Shown piece by piece: positions 27,145-36,846 of a stretch of 64,000 nucleotides of DNA (position 1 is its first letter; every line of letters starts with the position of its first letter). The DNA lies in contig NZ_LMAH01000002.1 in assembly GCF_001507335.1 (NCBI RefSeq), forward strand, positions 310,001 to 374,000, read 5' to 3'. The DNA comes from Chryseobacterium sp. JAH (lineage in GTDB: Bacteria > Bacteroidota > Bacteroidia > Flavobacteriales > Weeksellaceae). The position numbers and the translations under genes are program-made. Under the pieces are notes generated by a model. The model saw only the letters and a program-made list of their open reading frames with translations, had not been told where the DNA came from and ran no database searches.

Positions 27145-27915
27145 TTGAGTGTAAGAGCAAAAAAACATCTGGGTCAACACTTTTTGACCGATGAAAACAT
27201 CGCAAAAAATATTGTAGAAGGCTTAAGCTACGAAAACTACAACAACGTCATGGAAGTAGGTCCCGGAATGGGTGTACTCACAAAATACCTTCTTGAAAAG
27301 GATCAAACTATTTATCTGGCTGAAATTGATACCGAATCTATTGATTATCTTAAAAAAAACTATCCTAAAACTAGCGAAGAAACCTTTGTTGGTGATTTTC
27401 TGAAACAGGATTTTAATTTCATCAATACTGAGCAAATTGCCATCATTGGTAATTTCCCGTACAATATTTCGTCGCAGATTTTATTTAAAATTATTGATTA
27501 CTATCAGATTATTCCGGAAATGGTAGGAATGTTTCAGAAAGAAGTTGCTGAAAGAACTGCAGCGGTTCCGAGAACAAAAGATTACGGAATTCTTTCAGTT
27601 TTGGTACAGGCCTATTACGATGTGACATATCTTTTCACGGTGCATGAAAATGTATTTAATCCGCCACCAAAAGTAAAATCAGGAGTCATCAGACTGTCGA
27701 GAAATCCTAAAGCGGGTCTTGCCGGAAATGAAGTTCTTTTTAAACAAATCGTGAAAGCCGGATTTGGTCAGAGAAGAAAAAAACTATCCAATTCCTGGAA
27801 AGTTCTCAATATTCCTGAAGCATTAAAAACTCACGAATTTTTAGATAAAAGAGCTGAAGAATTAAGTGTTGAAGATTTTATTCATTTTACCCAACTGTGG
27901 AAAGAGAATATGTAA
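27145..27915 (+). CDS. rsmA: 16S rRNA dimethyladenosine transferase
   Basis: 256 aa. It dimethylates A1518 and A1519 of 16S rRNA. The start codon is TTG at 27145 (SVRAKKHLGQHFL follows); an in-frame TAA at 27139 rules out any earlier start, and the next ATG is far inside the conserved methyltransferase fold. SAM-binding motif I is VMEVGPGMGVLTKYLL; the catalytic NFPYNIS replaces the more common NLPYNI; FNPPPKVKSGVIRL and FGQRRKKLSNSW mark the C-terminal domain. It ends at the two-way terminator 27931-27966. Confidence 0.96.
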   Translation: MSVRAKKHLGQHFLTDENIAKNIVEGLSYENYNNVMEVGPGMGVLTKYLLEKDQTIYLAEIDTESIDYLKKNYPKTSEETFVGDFLKQDFNFINTEQIAIIGNFPYNISSQILFKIIDYYQIIPEMVGMFQKEVAERTAAVPRTKDYGILSVLVQAYYDVTYLFTVHENVFNPPPKVKSGVIRLSRNPKAGLAGNEVLFKQIVKAGFGQRRKKLSNSWKVLNIPEALKTHEFLDKRAEELSVEDFIHFTQLWKENM

Positions 27916-27930
27916 CAATCTAATGAATCA

Positions 27931-27966
27931 AAAAAAAATAGCCTTTCAAAATTGAAAGGCTATTTA
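27931..27966. terminator. Two-way terminator between rsmA and the first adhesin gene
   Basis: The stem AATAGCCTTTCAA / TTGAAAGGCTATT has an A run on the left and a T-rich flank on the right. Confidence 0.82.
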
Positions 27967-27988
27967 TATTTATATATATACTGTAAGA

Positions 27989-30349
27989 TTATTCTCTGTT
28001 CTTCAACATAATCCATCCAGCTCTACTCATTTGTATTTTAGTCTTCTTGTAGTCGAAGCCGAATTTATACCAATAAGTTGCCGTTGGCAATCTTTTTCCT
28101 GATACTGTTCCGTCCCAGATTGGTTTCTCTTTTGAGAATCTGAAAATTTCAACTCCATATCTGTCGTAGATTGATCCATGGAAATTATTAAAGTCTTTTA
28201 GATTAGTAAGATCCAACACATCATTCACACCATCCTGATTTGGAGTAATAACATTGTTAATTTCTAGTGTAAAGAATTCAACTGCACCTACACAGCTTGT
28301 GCCTTTTATTCTTACCTGAACATTGTATGTCATGTTATCTGTAAGATTGGTAAAGACATTTGAATCTTGCCAGTTATTTCCGTCTACAGAATACTCTAAG
28401 GTCCCATAAATATTATTAATCGAAGGATTAGTCGCAATAGCTGTTAGTGTATTGTTTTCATAACTAATATTTGTAAAGAACGGCGATGATGCACCATGTA
28501 CTTTAACAGTAAATAATTTTTGACAAATACCATTACTAATGGTTACAGTGTATACTCCTAATTGGTCTGCAACAATGGTTTGCGTTTCTGCACCCGTATT
28601 CCAAACATAAGAATAATTAGTTCCTGCTCCTGCATCTAAAACGATTTTATCACCAATACACATCTCAACATCCATTAAAGGAGAAGTGATCGAAGGAACT
28701 ACTTCTACTACTACTTTCGCAGGTAATAGAGATTTACATCCTTGTGCCCCGATTGCATAAACAGTGAATGTTGTGGTCTGAAAAACAGGAATCGTTTGAG
28801 TATTACCATTTCCTGTAAAATTATCCCATAAATACGTTACACCTCCGGTTGCAGTAAGTGTTACCGATTCACCAGGACAAACTCTAATTCTGGTTGATGA
28901 CACTTGAGCGATAGGTGTTACTTCTCTAGCCAAAGTCAATTTGATCATTTTACTACAGAAATTTCCGTCTGAAACTACTACATATAAGATCTGTCCATTT
29001 GCTCCGTTATAATTGGCAACATTCTGAATGAAACTCCCATTTTGTGCTGTCGCATCTGCCTGATTTTCATAAAATCTAAATACCGCATTAGGTGTAGGAC
29101 TTATGAGTGGTTTAGCATTATTTAAATCAAAAGTTGTAATATCTGGCGTACTACATAGTAGGAAATTAGCATCTTGTGCTAATGGTGTTGTTCCACCATT
29201 GATCTTAATTGACGCTTTTCCAGGACAAGGATTCCCTGGAACACTTACTTCAATCATATAATTACCTGGTTGTACAGCAGTAACGACATTAGTAGTCGCT
29301 CCCGGAATAACTGATCCATTAAAATACCACTGATATGATAAATTAGGATCACTTACAGATGCTGTAATTAATTGAGGTTCATTATCACAAACATTAATTT
29401 CTTCGGGTAATTGTGCTCCAGAAGGATCTAACAGTTCTACACCAATATTAAAAGAACCCCCTTCTAAGAAAACTGCAGAATCATAACTTCTATCTGTTGC
29501 ATCTGCAATTGCCATTTTAAAATGATAAGCTTGCCCAGGTACTACTGTTGCTGTTGCTGTAAGCGGTATTGTACGGCCTCCAAAGTTCGTTTCAATAGCT
29601 GCAGGATTATATCCTGCAAAAAATGCGGCATTCGCTGCACCACAAGTAAGAGGATTTCCGTTATCCTGATTAGCAGGGTGAATGTTGGTAACACTCACTG
29701 GTCCTGCACCAGCTGGTAGAACTGCCATATTTACATAAGGAGCAGTACTTCCTACAGGTCTTAGTAATAAAGCAAATGCGTCAGAAAAACTACATGGGAA
29801 ACCTCCAGTATATTCTTCAGATGCAAATAGATAATTAAATTTAATCTGACTTGTAGTAGGTACAAAATCAAACTCTAAAAGAACAGCATCATTCAATGTA
29901 CCCTGTGGGTTTGTTGCCGCAACCAAATCAGGATCACTACCCGATGTTAACGCATCACTTAAATTACCATTAGCGGTATTTCCTGCCTTATTTACAAATC
30001 CTGTAGACAAAACAATACCATCCTTAAATGGAAAGTTTGTAGTACCTCTATGAAAATAACCCCATGATCTGTTTGTATTTGTAATTGGTAGATTAGGACT
30101 TACTGTAACATTTGAAACTTGAGGAACCAAACACGTATTTGTTCCTGATGATATTAAAACATCTTTCACTAATTGTAAAGGTGTAAAAGATGATGCTGGA
30201 TAAGCTGCAGCATTAACGTCAATAAACACACCTGCCTTTTTAGACTGAGCAGAAATTACTTCCTTCTGAGGAACTCTAGGCTTTACATTTTGTGAATAAA
30301 TGTTTAAAGAGGCTGAAAATAACGAAAACAATAGTAGATATCTCTTCAT
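27989..30349 (-). CDS. Choice-of-anchor L domain protein with T9SS type B (gliding-type) sorting domain, paralog 1
   Basis: 786 aa with signal peptide (YLLLFSLFSASLNIYSQ). Order: choice-of-anchor L domain (about 35-300, with WGYFHRGTTNFPF, FLFASEEYTGGFPC-type and HFKMAIADATDRSYDSAVFLEGGSF), then several Ig-like / PKD-like repeats (ESVTLTATGGVTYLW and similar), and a C-terminal gliding-motility-associated domain (NVITPNQDGVNDVLDL to GWIMLKNRE) that directs secretion by the type IX system. Likely a cell-surface or matrix adhesin; ligand unknown. A TAAATTTG -7 element lies upstream. It has paralogs at 30575 and 34354. Confidence 0.9.
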   Translation of the reverse strand: MKRYLLLFSLFSASLNIYSQNVKPRVPQKEVISAQSKKAGVFIDVNAAAYPASSFTPLQLVKDVLISSGTNTCLVPQVSNVTVSPNLPITNTNRSWGYFHRGTTNFPFKDGIVLSTGFVNKAGNTANGNLSDALTSGSDPDLVAATNPQGTLNDAVLLEFDFVPTTSQIKFNYLFASEEYTGGFPCSFSDAFALLLRPVGSTAPYVNMAVLPAGAGPVSVTNIHPANQDNGNPLTCGAANAAFFAGYNPAAIETNFGGRTIPLTATATVVPGQAYHFKMAIADATDRSYDSAVFLEGGSFNIGVELLDPSGAQLPEEINVCDNEPQLITASVSDPNLSYQWYFNGSVIPGATTNVVTAVQPGNYMIEVSVPGNPCPGKASIKINGGTTPLAQDANFLLCSTPDITTFDLNNAKPLISPTPNAVFRFYENQADATAQNGSFIQNVANYNGANGQILYVVVSDGNFCSKMIKLTLAREVTPIAQVSSTRIRVCPGESVTLTATGGVTYLWDNFTGNGNTQTIPVFQTTTFTVYAIGAQGCKSLLPAKVVVEVVPSITSPLMDVEMCIGDKIVLDAGAGTNYSYVWNTGAETQTIVADQLGVYTVTISNGICQKLFTVKVHGASSPFFTNISYENNTLTAIATNPSINNIYGTLEYSVDGNNWQDSNVFTNLTDNMTYNVQVRIKGTSCVGAVEFFTLEINNVITPNQDGVNDVLDLTNLKDFNNFHGSIYDRYGVEIFRFSKEKPIWDGTVSGKRLPTATYWYKFGFDYKKTKIQMSRAGWIMLKNRE

Positions 30350-30540
30350 AATAATTTTGTTTCAACAAATTTAGTATTTTTTTAAATAAACAGCACAATT
30401 ATCTCAAAATTTTAAGATCAATAATATCAATATTTTAAAGGTTTTAAAAAAAATATAAAACAAATTAATGGAGATTTTCTTGTTTCATCTATGTTTTTAG
30501 TTGAGACCTGCTAAGCTTTGTAAAAAAAATAATCTTTCTA

Positions 30541-30577
30541 AAAAAATAAGGTCTCCCAGTAGGAGACCTTATTTTTA
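30541..30577 (-). terminator. Terminator overlapping the end of adhesin paralog 2
   Basis: A 15-bp perfect stem (AAAAATAAGGTCTCC and complement, loop CAGTA) whose right arm contains the stop codon of the gene. Confidence 0.85.
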
Positions 30578-33500
30578 ATTTCTGTTTTTAAGTAAAATCC
30601 AACCTGATTTCAGCTCTAGTTTTTTACTTGCTGGGTTTTCCCACTGAACTCTATACCAATAAGTTGCTGTAGGCAGATTAATACCCTTTAAAGAACCATT
30701 CCACATGACATTTGATTTATCTGCTTTAAACAACTCTGCTCCATATCGGTCAAAAATTGATGCAGCAAAATTTTTGTAATTGCTGATTCCCGTAAAGTCA
30801 ATATAATCATTCACACCATCACTATTTGGTGTAATGGCATTACTTATAACAAACGTGAAGTACTGCAAAGAATTGCCACATTTAGCATCTTTAACTTTCA
30901 CCAATATATTGTAATTAGTATTATTTAAAACATTATAAAATATATTCGACGACTGCCAAGTAACGCCGCCATCAATTGAATATTCCAAAGCGCCGTTGGT
31001 AGGATTTGTTGCAGTTACCGTTAATACATTATTTTCGTACACCACATTTGTAAACTGAGGAAGATCAGGATTAATCAATTGGGCGGTAAATAATTTTGAA
31101 CAAGTTCCATTGCTGATTGTTACAGAATATGATCCCGGAATATTTGTTGAAATCGTTTGAGTAGTAGCACCTGTGCTCCACAAATATGTGTAGTTTGGTC
31201 CTGCTCCGGCATCTAAGATTCCTTGATCTCCTGCACAAGCATATACATCTTGTAATGTAGAGACAATGGCCGGAACCACTTCAATAGTAATTGTTGCTGG
31301 GGTATTAGACACACATCCGTTTCCGCCTAATGCAAATACAGAATAAGTTGTGGTAACAGAAGGTGTAACAACTTGAGAATTTCCGTTTCCAGAAAGACCT
31401 ACCCAATTGTATGTAAATCCTCCACTCGCGGTGAGAGTAACAGATTCGCCTGCGCAAATTTTACTTTTTGAAGCAGCAATTACTGCTGTAGGTGGTCCCA
31501 CAACAATTGAGATAGTTGCTGGATTAGCAGAAATACATCCATTGGCTCCCACTGCAAAAACCGTGTATGTTGTATTGTTTGCTGGAGAGACTACTTGTGT
31601 AGCGCCATTTCCTGGAAGACCATTCCCCCAATTGTATGTAGCACCCCCCGAAGCTGTTAAAGTAACAGATTCTCCCGGACAAATTTGTTGGAATGTAGAA
31701 GTTAAATTGGCCACTGGTAAAACTTTGTCCTCAACAACTGTTACCGTTGAAGTAAAAGAGCAAGTTAAGTTTCCTGGCTGCGTTATATTAGTTATGGTTA
31801 AGGTATAGGTTCCCGCAGCATTAACTACAGGATTTAATGTGTTTGCTCCTGATACGATGTTTCCGCCAGTAGTTGTCCAAAGTATTGTAGAACCTGCCGG
31901 TACTACAGATGATGAAGCATTCAAAGTTACTTGAGCTGTTGTACAAGTTATCGTTTGAGGTGCGGCTATCGTTAACGTTGTTGCTGCAGTAGTCAGTAAC
32001 TGAAGATTTACAACATATTTACATCCACCATTGCTTACCAGAACATAAATAGTCTGATTTCCGGGACTTTGAAATGTTGTTGGTGCAGTAATATTATTGG
32101 TATTTCCTGCATTCGCATCGGCCTGATTAACGTAATAAGTAAAAGTTATTCCTGTACTTGAAGTCGTAATCTGACTTTGAGCAGACGTAAGATCGTACGT
32201 AATATTTCCTTGCTGATAACATTTTAAAAGGCTTGCATTTTGAGCGGTAAAAGGTTGAGAAACCTGAACCGTCACCGTTGCTGGAGTCGTTGAAACACAT
32301 CCGTTTGCGCCGACAGCGGTTACTGTATATGTTGTATTGGTGGTAGGCGTGACGGTTTGTGTTGGCCCATTCCCAGTAAGTCCTACCCAATTGTATGTGG
32401 TACCACCAGTTGCAGTTAAAGTTACTGTTTCACCTAGACAAATGATTAATTTACTTGCAGTCAATCCTGTAGCAGGCGGAGCGCTATCTCCAACTACTGT
32501 AACAGTAGCTGTTCCTGTACAGGTTACATTCCCTGCAAAAGTATTAGAAATAGTCAGCACATAAGTTCCAGCAGCATTTACCACTGGATTTAAAGTTGTT
32601 GCTCCCGAAACAATATTGCCTCCAGTAGTTGTCCATGCAAATGTAGCCCCTGTAGGATAAACTGAAGCTGAAGCATTCAATGTAATCTGTGCATTCGTAC
32701 AGGTTAAAGCTGCGGGTACTGCTATAGTTGCAGTAATTTCGGCAGCTTTCACCAATTGCAGCTGGGCCACTTTAGAGCAGAAACCACTTTTAACCAATAC
32801 ATAAACGGTCTGATTTCCTGCACTTGAAAATGCGGTAGGTGCAGCTATTGTATTAGTATTACCAGCATTGGCATCTGCCTGATTTAAATAAAAGGAAAAA
32901 GTAGCTCCCGGAGTGGTACTGATTGACCCCTGAGCTGATGTTAAATTAAATATCGCATTACCTGAAGTGTAACAACTTGTTAAGGTAGCATTTTGAACCG
33001 TTGGTGAAGTTCCGCCAACAATGGTGATCGTAGCCTTACCGGGACAAGAATTGCCTGGAATTGTAACCTCGACAGAATAAACGCCTGGTTGCGTTGCAGT
33101 ATATGATGGTGTAGTTGCACCAGGTATTGCTGTTGTACCTAAAAACCACTGATAGGTTGCATTAGGAATCTGTGCTGATGCAGTGAAGGTTTGCGGAGCA
33201 TTATCACAAACATTAATTGAAGCTGGAAGCTGAACACCATTTGGACCTAAAATCTGAACACCAATATCAAAAGATCCAGCTTCTAAAAAAACACCGGAAT
33301 CGAAAGCTGCATCCTGAAAATCTGCCAAAACCATTTTAAAATGATAAGTTTGGCCAGGAATTACAGTTGCTTTTGCTGTCAGAGGTACTGTACGTCCACT
33401 AAAATTAGTTTCAATTGCAGCATTATTATAGCCTCCAAAATAAGATGCATTAATTGCACCACAAGTAAGTGGTGAACCATCAAATTCTGTGGATGGACGA

Positions 33501-34180
33501 ATGTTAGTTACACTCACTGGACCCGCACCACCAGGCAACACAGCTAAATTGGTATATGTAGGATCCCCCACTTTTTTCAGCAACAGGGCAAAGCCATCAC
33601 CAATATTACAAGGGAAATTACCCTCATATTCTTCTGACGCAAACAAATATCTGAAAGTGACCTCAGTTGCGGTAGGAATAAAATCAAATTCTATATAAGT
33701 TGCATCTTTCAAATTACCTGGAACAACATTCAAAGCTGTAGCCAAATCTGCGTCTCCCTGTGTAGGAACACCATCACTTAATTCTGTCGCTTGAAATACA
33801 TTCCCTGCCTTTCTTGCATGTCCTGTTGTTAAAATAATACCTTTTGCAAAAGGGAAATTCGTTGTTCCTTTATTGAAAAAGCCCCATGTTCTCGTCTGAT
33901 TGCTCACTGCTAAATCAGGTGAAACCACTACGTTACTTACATTGGCTGTAGAACAGGCGGATCCACCTGCAATTAGAACATTTTGCACTAACTGAGTTAT
34001 GCTGTAAGAAGATTCTACGTAGTTAGCAGTATTGACATCTATAAAAGCCCCTGCTTTCATTGTTTGAGAAGAAGCCTTCTTCGTACTTTTACCTCTTTCT
34101 CTAGTCTGAGAAAATGTAAAATTTCCAATTAGAACTAAAAATAAAGCCAAAAATAAACTTCCTGCACTTTTATTTAACAT
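30575..34180 (-). CDS. Choice-of-anchor L domain protein with expanded Ig-like array, T9SS type B sorting domain, paralog 2
   Basis: 1201 aa, about 415 aa longer than its two paralogs. Same ends: signal peptide (LFLALFLVLIGNFTFSQ), choice-of-anchor L (about 40-310; WGFFNKGTTNFPF, FLFASEEYEGNFPC-like) and gliding-type sorting domain (AITPNSDGVNDYIDF to GWILLKNRN). The middle carries an internal duplication: a unit starting near residue 393 (QNATLTSCYTSG, then LTISN, then CLGETVTLTATGG) recurs near 645 (QNASLLKCYQQG, LTITN, CPGESVTLTASGG), followed by one more Ig-like repeat (CAGESVTLTASGG). Repeat expansion would lengthen a surface adhesin. A TATTTTTG element lies upstream of the start. Confidence 0.9.
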   Translation of the reverse strand: MLNKSAGSLFLALFLVLIGNFTFSQTRERGKSTKKASSQTMKAGAFIDVNTANYVESSYSITQLVQNVLIAGGSACSTANVSNVVVSPDLAVSNQTRTWGFFNKGTTNFPFAKGIILTTGHARKAGNVFQATELSDGVPTQGDADLATALNVVPGNLKDATYIEFDFIPTATEVTFRYLFASEEYEGNFPCNIGDGFALLLKKVGDPTYTNLAVLPGGAGPVSVTNIRPSTEFDGSPLTCGAINASYFGGYNNAAIETNFSGRTVPLTAKATVIPGQTYHFKMVLADFQDAAFDSGVFLEAGSFDIGVQILGPNGVQLPASINVCDNAPQTFTASAQIPNATYQWFLGTTAIPGATTPSYTATQPGVYSVEVTIPGNSCPGKATITIVGGTSPTVQNATLTSCYTSGNAIFNLTSAQGSISTTPGATFSFYLNQADANAGNTNTIAAPTAFSSAGNQTVYVLVKSGFCSKVAQLQLVKAAEITATIAVPAALTCTNAQITLNASASVYPTGATFAWTTTGGNIVSGATTLNPVVNAAGTYVLTISNTFAGNVTCTGTATVTVVGDSAPPATGLTASKLIICLGETVTLTATGGTTYNWVGLTGNGPTQTVTPTTNTTYTVTAVGANGCVSTTPATVTVQVSQPFTAQNASLLKCYQQGNITYDLTSAQSQITTSSTGITFTYYVNQADANAGNTNNITAPTTFQSPGNQTIYVLVSNGGCKYVVNLQLLTTAATTLTIAAPQTITCTTAQVTLNASSSVVPAGSTILWTTTGGNIVSGANTLNPVVNAAGTYTLTITNITQPGNLTCSFTSTVTVVEDKVLPVANLTSTFQQICPGESVTLTASGGATYNWGNGLPGNGATQVVSPANNTTYTVFAVGANGCISANPATISIVVGPPTAVIAASKSKICAGESVTLTASGGFTYNWVGLSGNGNSQVVTPSVTTTYSVFALGGNGCVSNTPATITIEVVPAIVSTLQDVYACAGDQGILDAGAGPNYTYLWSTGATTQTISTNIPGSYSVTISNGTCSKLFTAQLINPDLPQFTNVVYENNVLTVTATNPTNGALEYSIDGGVTWQSSNIFYNVLNNTNYNILVKVKDAKCGNSLQYFTFVISNAITPNSDGVNDYIDFTGISNYKNFAASIFDRYGAELFKADKSNVMWNGSLKGINLPTATYWYRVQWENPASKKLELKSGWILLKNRN

Positions 34181-34304
34181 TTTGTATTATTTTTAACAAA
34201 AATACTATTTTTTTTGATTTAAATTTAATTCAAAAATATTTATATTATTATTAACACAAAAATCGCAGACAATTCCCTATTATCTTATTTTAAACTATCA
34301 TTTA

Positions 34305-34337
34305 TAAAAAAAGACCGATTTAAAAATCGGTCTTTTT
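34305..34337 (-). terminator. Terminator after adhesin paralog 3
   Basis: The stem AAAAAGACCGATTT / AAATCGGTCTTTTT is flanked by A and T runs and lies 17 nt after the stop of the upstream gene on the minus strand. Confidence 0.82.
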
Positions 34338-34353
34338 CAGTTATATAGAAATT

Positions 34354-36717
34354 TTATTCAAAATTCTTAAGTAAAATCCATCCTGTTTTTACAGTTAATT
34401 TTTTAGTGGCAGGATCTTCAAATGTTACCTGATACCAATAAGATGAAGTTGGTAATTTTTTACCTTGGAAGAAACCATCCCAGAAAGGTCTTATTTTCTC
34501 AGCTTTAAATACGGCTTTACCATATCTATCTGAAATCACTGCCTGGAAATCTTTAAGATCACTGATACCTCTGAAATCAATCATATCATTTACATTATCA
34601 CCGTTCGGAGTAATTACGTTCTTCATAACAAATGTGAAATATTCTAAGAATCCTACACAACTTGTATTTTTGACCTTAACTCTGATAGAGACTAATGTAT
34701 TATTGGGAACATTAGTAAATACATTTGATGATTGCCATGTAACACCGTTATCGTTAGAATATTCTAATTGTCCGTTACTAGGATTACTTACGGTGACAAC
34801 CATTGTCCCACTTTCATTATAATCAACTTTTATGATCTGAGGGATAATTGCCTGGAAAACCTGAGTAGAAAAAACCTTAGAGCATACACCGTTACTGATC
34901 GTAACAGAATATATTCCCGGTAATTCTGCAGCAACTGTTTGTGCCGTTTCACCGTTATTCCATTGGTAAGTATAATTAGGCCCTGCGCCTGCATCCAAAG
35001 TTATTCTATCACCTACACAAATATAACCTCCTGTAAGATTTGAAGTAATTGCTGGAACCACTTCTACAATAACTGAAACCGGCTGTAAAGATTTACATCC
35101 CTGAGCACCGATCGCATAAACAGTATAAGTGGTATCTTGTGTAGGAGAAACCGTACGTACCGCACCTGTTCCTGAAAAACCTTCCCATTGGTAAGTAACA
35201 CCACCTGAAGCGGTTAAAGTCACTGATTCACCAGAACAAATTTTCAATTTCGTTGCCGTAAGAACAGCTATCGGTGTAGCCTCCTTTCTTAATGTTAAAG
35301 TAACCAACTTACTACAGAAACCACCATTAGAAACCACAACGTATAAAACCTGCCCGTCGTTTCCGTTAAAAAGTGCAGGTGTGGAAATGAAATTCCCATT
35401 TTGAGCTGCTGCATCTGCTTGGTTTATATAAAATTTAAACACAGCTCCTGGAGTAGTGCTTATAGAAGGTTTTGCTGAATTAAGATCAAAAGTAGAAACA
35501 CTTGGTGTAGTACAGAGCTTTAAAATCGCATTTTGTGCAACCGGGCTAGTACCTCCTACTATTGTAATTGTTGCAGATGCGGGACAAGTTCCACCTGGTA
35601 CCGCAACCTGTACCATATAGACACCTGGTGAAGTAGCCGTATAATTAATATTAGTAGCTCCAGGAATAGCCACGTTGTCTTTAAACCATTGAAATGTCAT
35701 ACCTGGCATTGCTGCTATCTGAGCATGTAAAACCTGCGGTATATTATCACAAATATTAAGAGTTTCCGGTAAGGGATTTCCTGCACCGTCAACAATACTT
35801 ATTCCTATATCAAAAGATCCGGCTTCTAAGAAAACAGCTGAATCATGAGATCCGTCATTATCATCAGCCATTACCATTTTTATGTGGTAAGATTGTCCTG
35901 GGATAACAGTTGCAGAAGCTGTTAACGGAACAGTTCTCCCAAAAAGGTTTGTCTGATTATTGGGTGACGCTGCCTCATAATACTGTGCGTTAATCGGCCC
36001 GCAAGAAAAACTTGCAGGTACAATATTCGTGGCGGTTACAAGACCTGCACCTCCAGGTAATACAGCCAGATTGGTATAAGTACTTCCCGGCGTATTAGGT
36101 TTTAGAAGCAGAGCAAAAGCATCCTCATATCCTGAGCAAGGAAATCCCCCCTCATACTCCTCCGAAGCAAAAATATAATTAAATGTCATTTGTGAACTCG
36201 ATGGCACAAAATCAAACTCCAAAACAACAGCATCTTCCAAATCAAGTGTACTACCTGCTAAAGCGGTTTCCAAATCGGCATCAGTACCTGTGGTAAGATC
36301 AACTCCAAGCTGCGGTTCAGGATCATTTCCTGCAAGACGTGCTGTACCTGTAGTCAATACTATACCTTCATTAAAAGGAAAATTAGAAGTGGCTTTGTGA
36401 AAATATCCCCAAAATCTCTCCGTATCAGTTACTGGTTGACTAGGTGAAATTGTAACATTAGAAATATTTGGTGCTCCACAGCCAGCTGAATTTCCAACCA
36501 ATACATTGGTAACCAGTTGCGTAGGAGTGAAATTAGATGCCGGATAAGGAGTGACATTGACATCTATCAAATCACCAGCCTTGGCTGTTGACGGAATTAA
36601 ATTTTTTGTTGATGCTACCCTTCTTAGTTTCTTTGTCTGTGCGTACGAGAAGGTACCGATGAGAAATAACAAAAAGAAACTTAATTTAAAGTAGTTTTTC
36701 AATCTATAATTTAGCAT
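34354..36717 (-). CDS. Choice-of-anchor L domain protein with T9SS type B sorting domain, paralog 3
   Basis: 787 aa, co-linear with the 786-aa paralog at 27989. Signal peptide (LSFFLLFLIGTFSYAQ), choice-of-anchor L domain (about 45-310; WGYFHKATSNFPF, FIFASEEYEGGFPC, HIKMVMADDNDGSHDSAVFLEAG), Ig-like repeats with CSGESVTLTASGG, and sorting domain NVITPNGDNVNDMIDF to GWILLKNFE. Each of the three genes has its own terminator and a TAnnTTTG element before the start (TATTTTTG here), so they look like independently expressed surface proteins rather than one operon. The function of the choice-of-anchor L domain is unknown. Confidence 0.9.
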   Translation of the reverse strand: MLNYRLKNYFKLSFFLLFLIGTFSYAQTKKLRRVASTKNLIPSTAKAGDLIDVNVTPYPASNFTPTQLVTNVLVGNSAGCGAPNISNVTISPSQPVTDTERFWGYFHKATSNFPFNEGIVLTTGTARLAGNDPEPQLGVDLTTGTDADLETALAGSTLDLEDAVVLEFDFVPSSSQMTFNYIFASEEYEGGFPCSGYEDAFALLLKPNTPGSTYTNLAVLPGGAGLVTATNIVPASFSCGPINAQYYEAASPNNQTNLFGRTVPLTASATVIPGQSYHIKMVMADDNDGSHDSAVFLEAGSFDIGISIVDGAGNPLPETLNICDNIPQVLHAQIAAMPGMTFQWFKDNVAIPGATNINYTATSPGVYMVQVAVPGGTCPASATITIVGGTSPVAQNAILKLCTTPSVSTFDLNSAKPSISTTPGAVFKFYINQADAAAQNGNFISTPALFNGNDGQVLYVVVSNGGFCSKLVTLTLRKEATPIAVLTATKLKICSGESVTLTASGGVTYQWEGFSGTGAVRTVSPTQDTTYTVYAIGAQGCKSLQPVSVIVEVVPAITSNLTGGYICVGDRITLDAGAGPNYTYQWNNGETAQTVAAELPGIYSVTISNGVCSKVFSTQVFQAIIPQIIKVDYNESGTMVVTVSNPSNGQLEYSNDNGVTWQSSNVFTNVPNNTLVSIRVKVKNTSCVGFLEYFTFVMKNVITPNGDNVNDMIDFRGISDLKDFQAVISDRYGKAVFKAEKIRPFWDGFFQGKKLPTSSYWYQVTFEDPATKKLTVKTGWILLKNFE

Positions 36718-36846
36718 TTTATAATTGTTTCGTCAAAAATAACAAAAAATTCTCAAAATCCTCAGCAGTTTATAAAATCATTGCAATATTGATAAAAAAT
36801 TTATTATTGAATACTAAATCATAACTATTACACGAAAAAAAATGCA

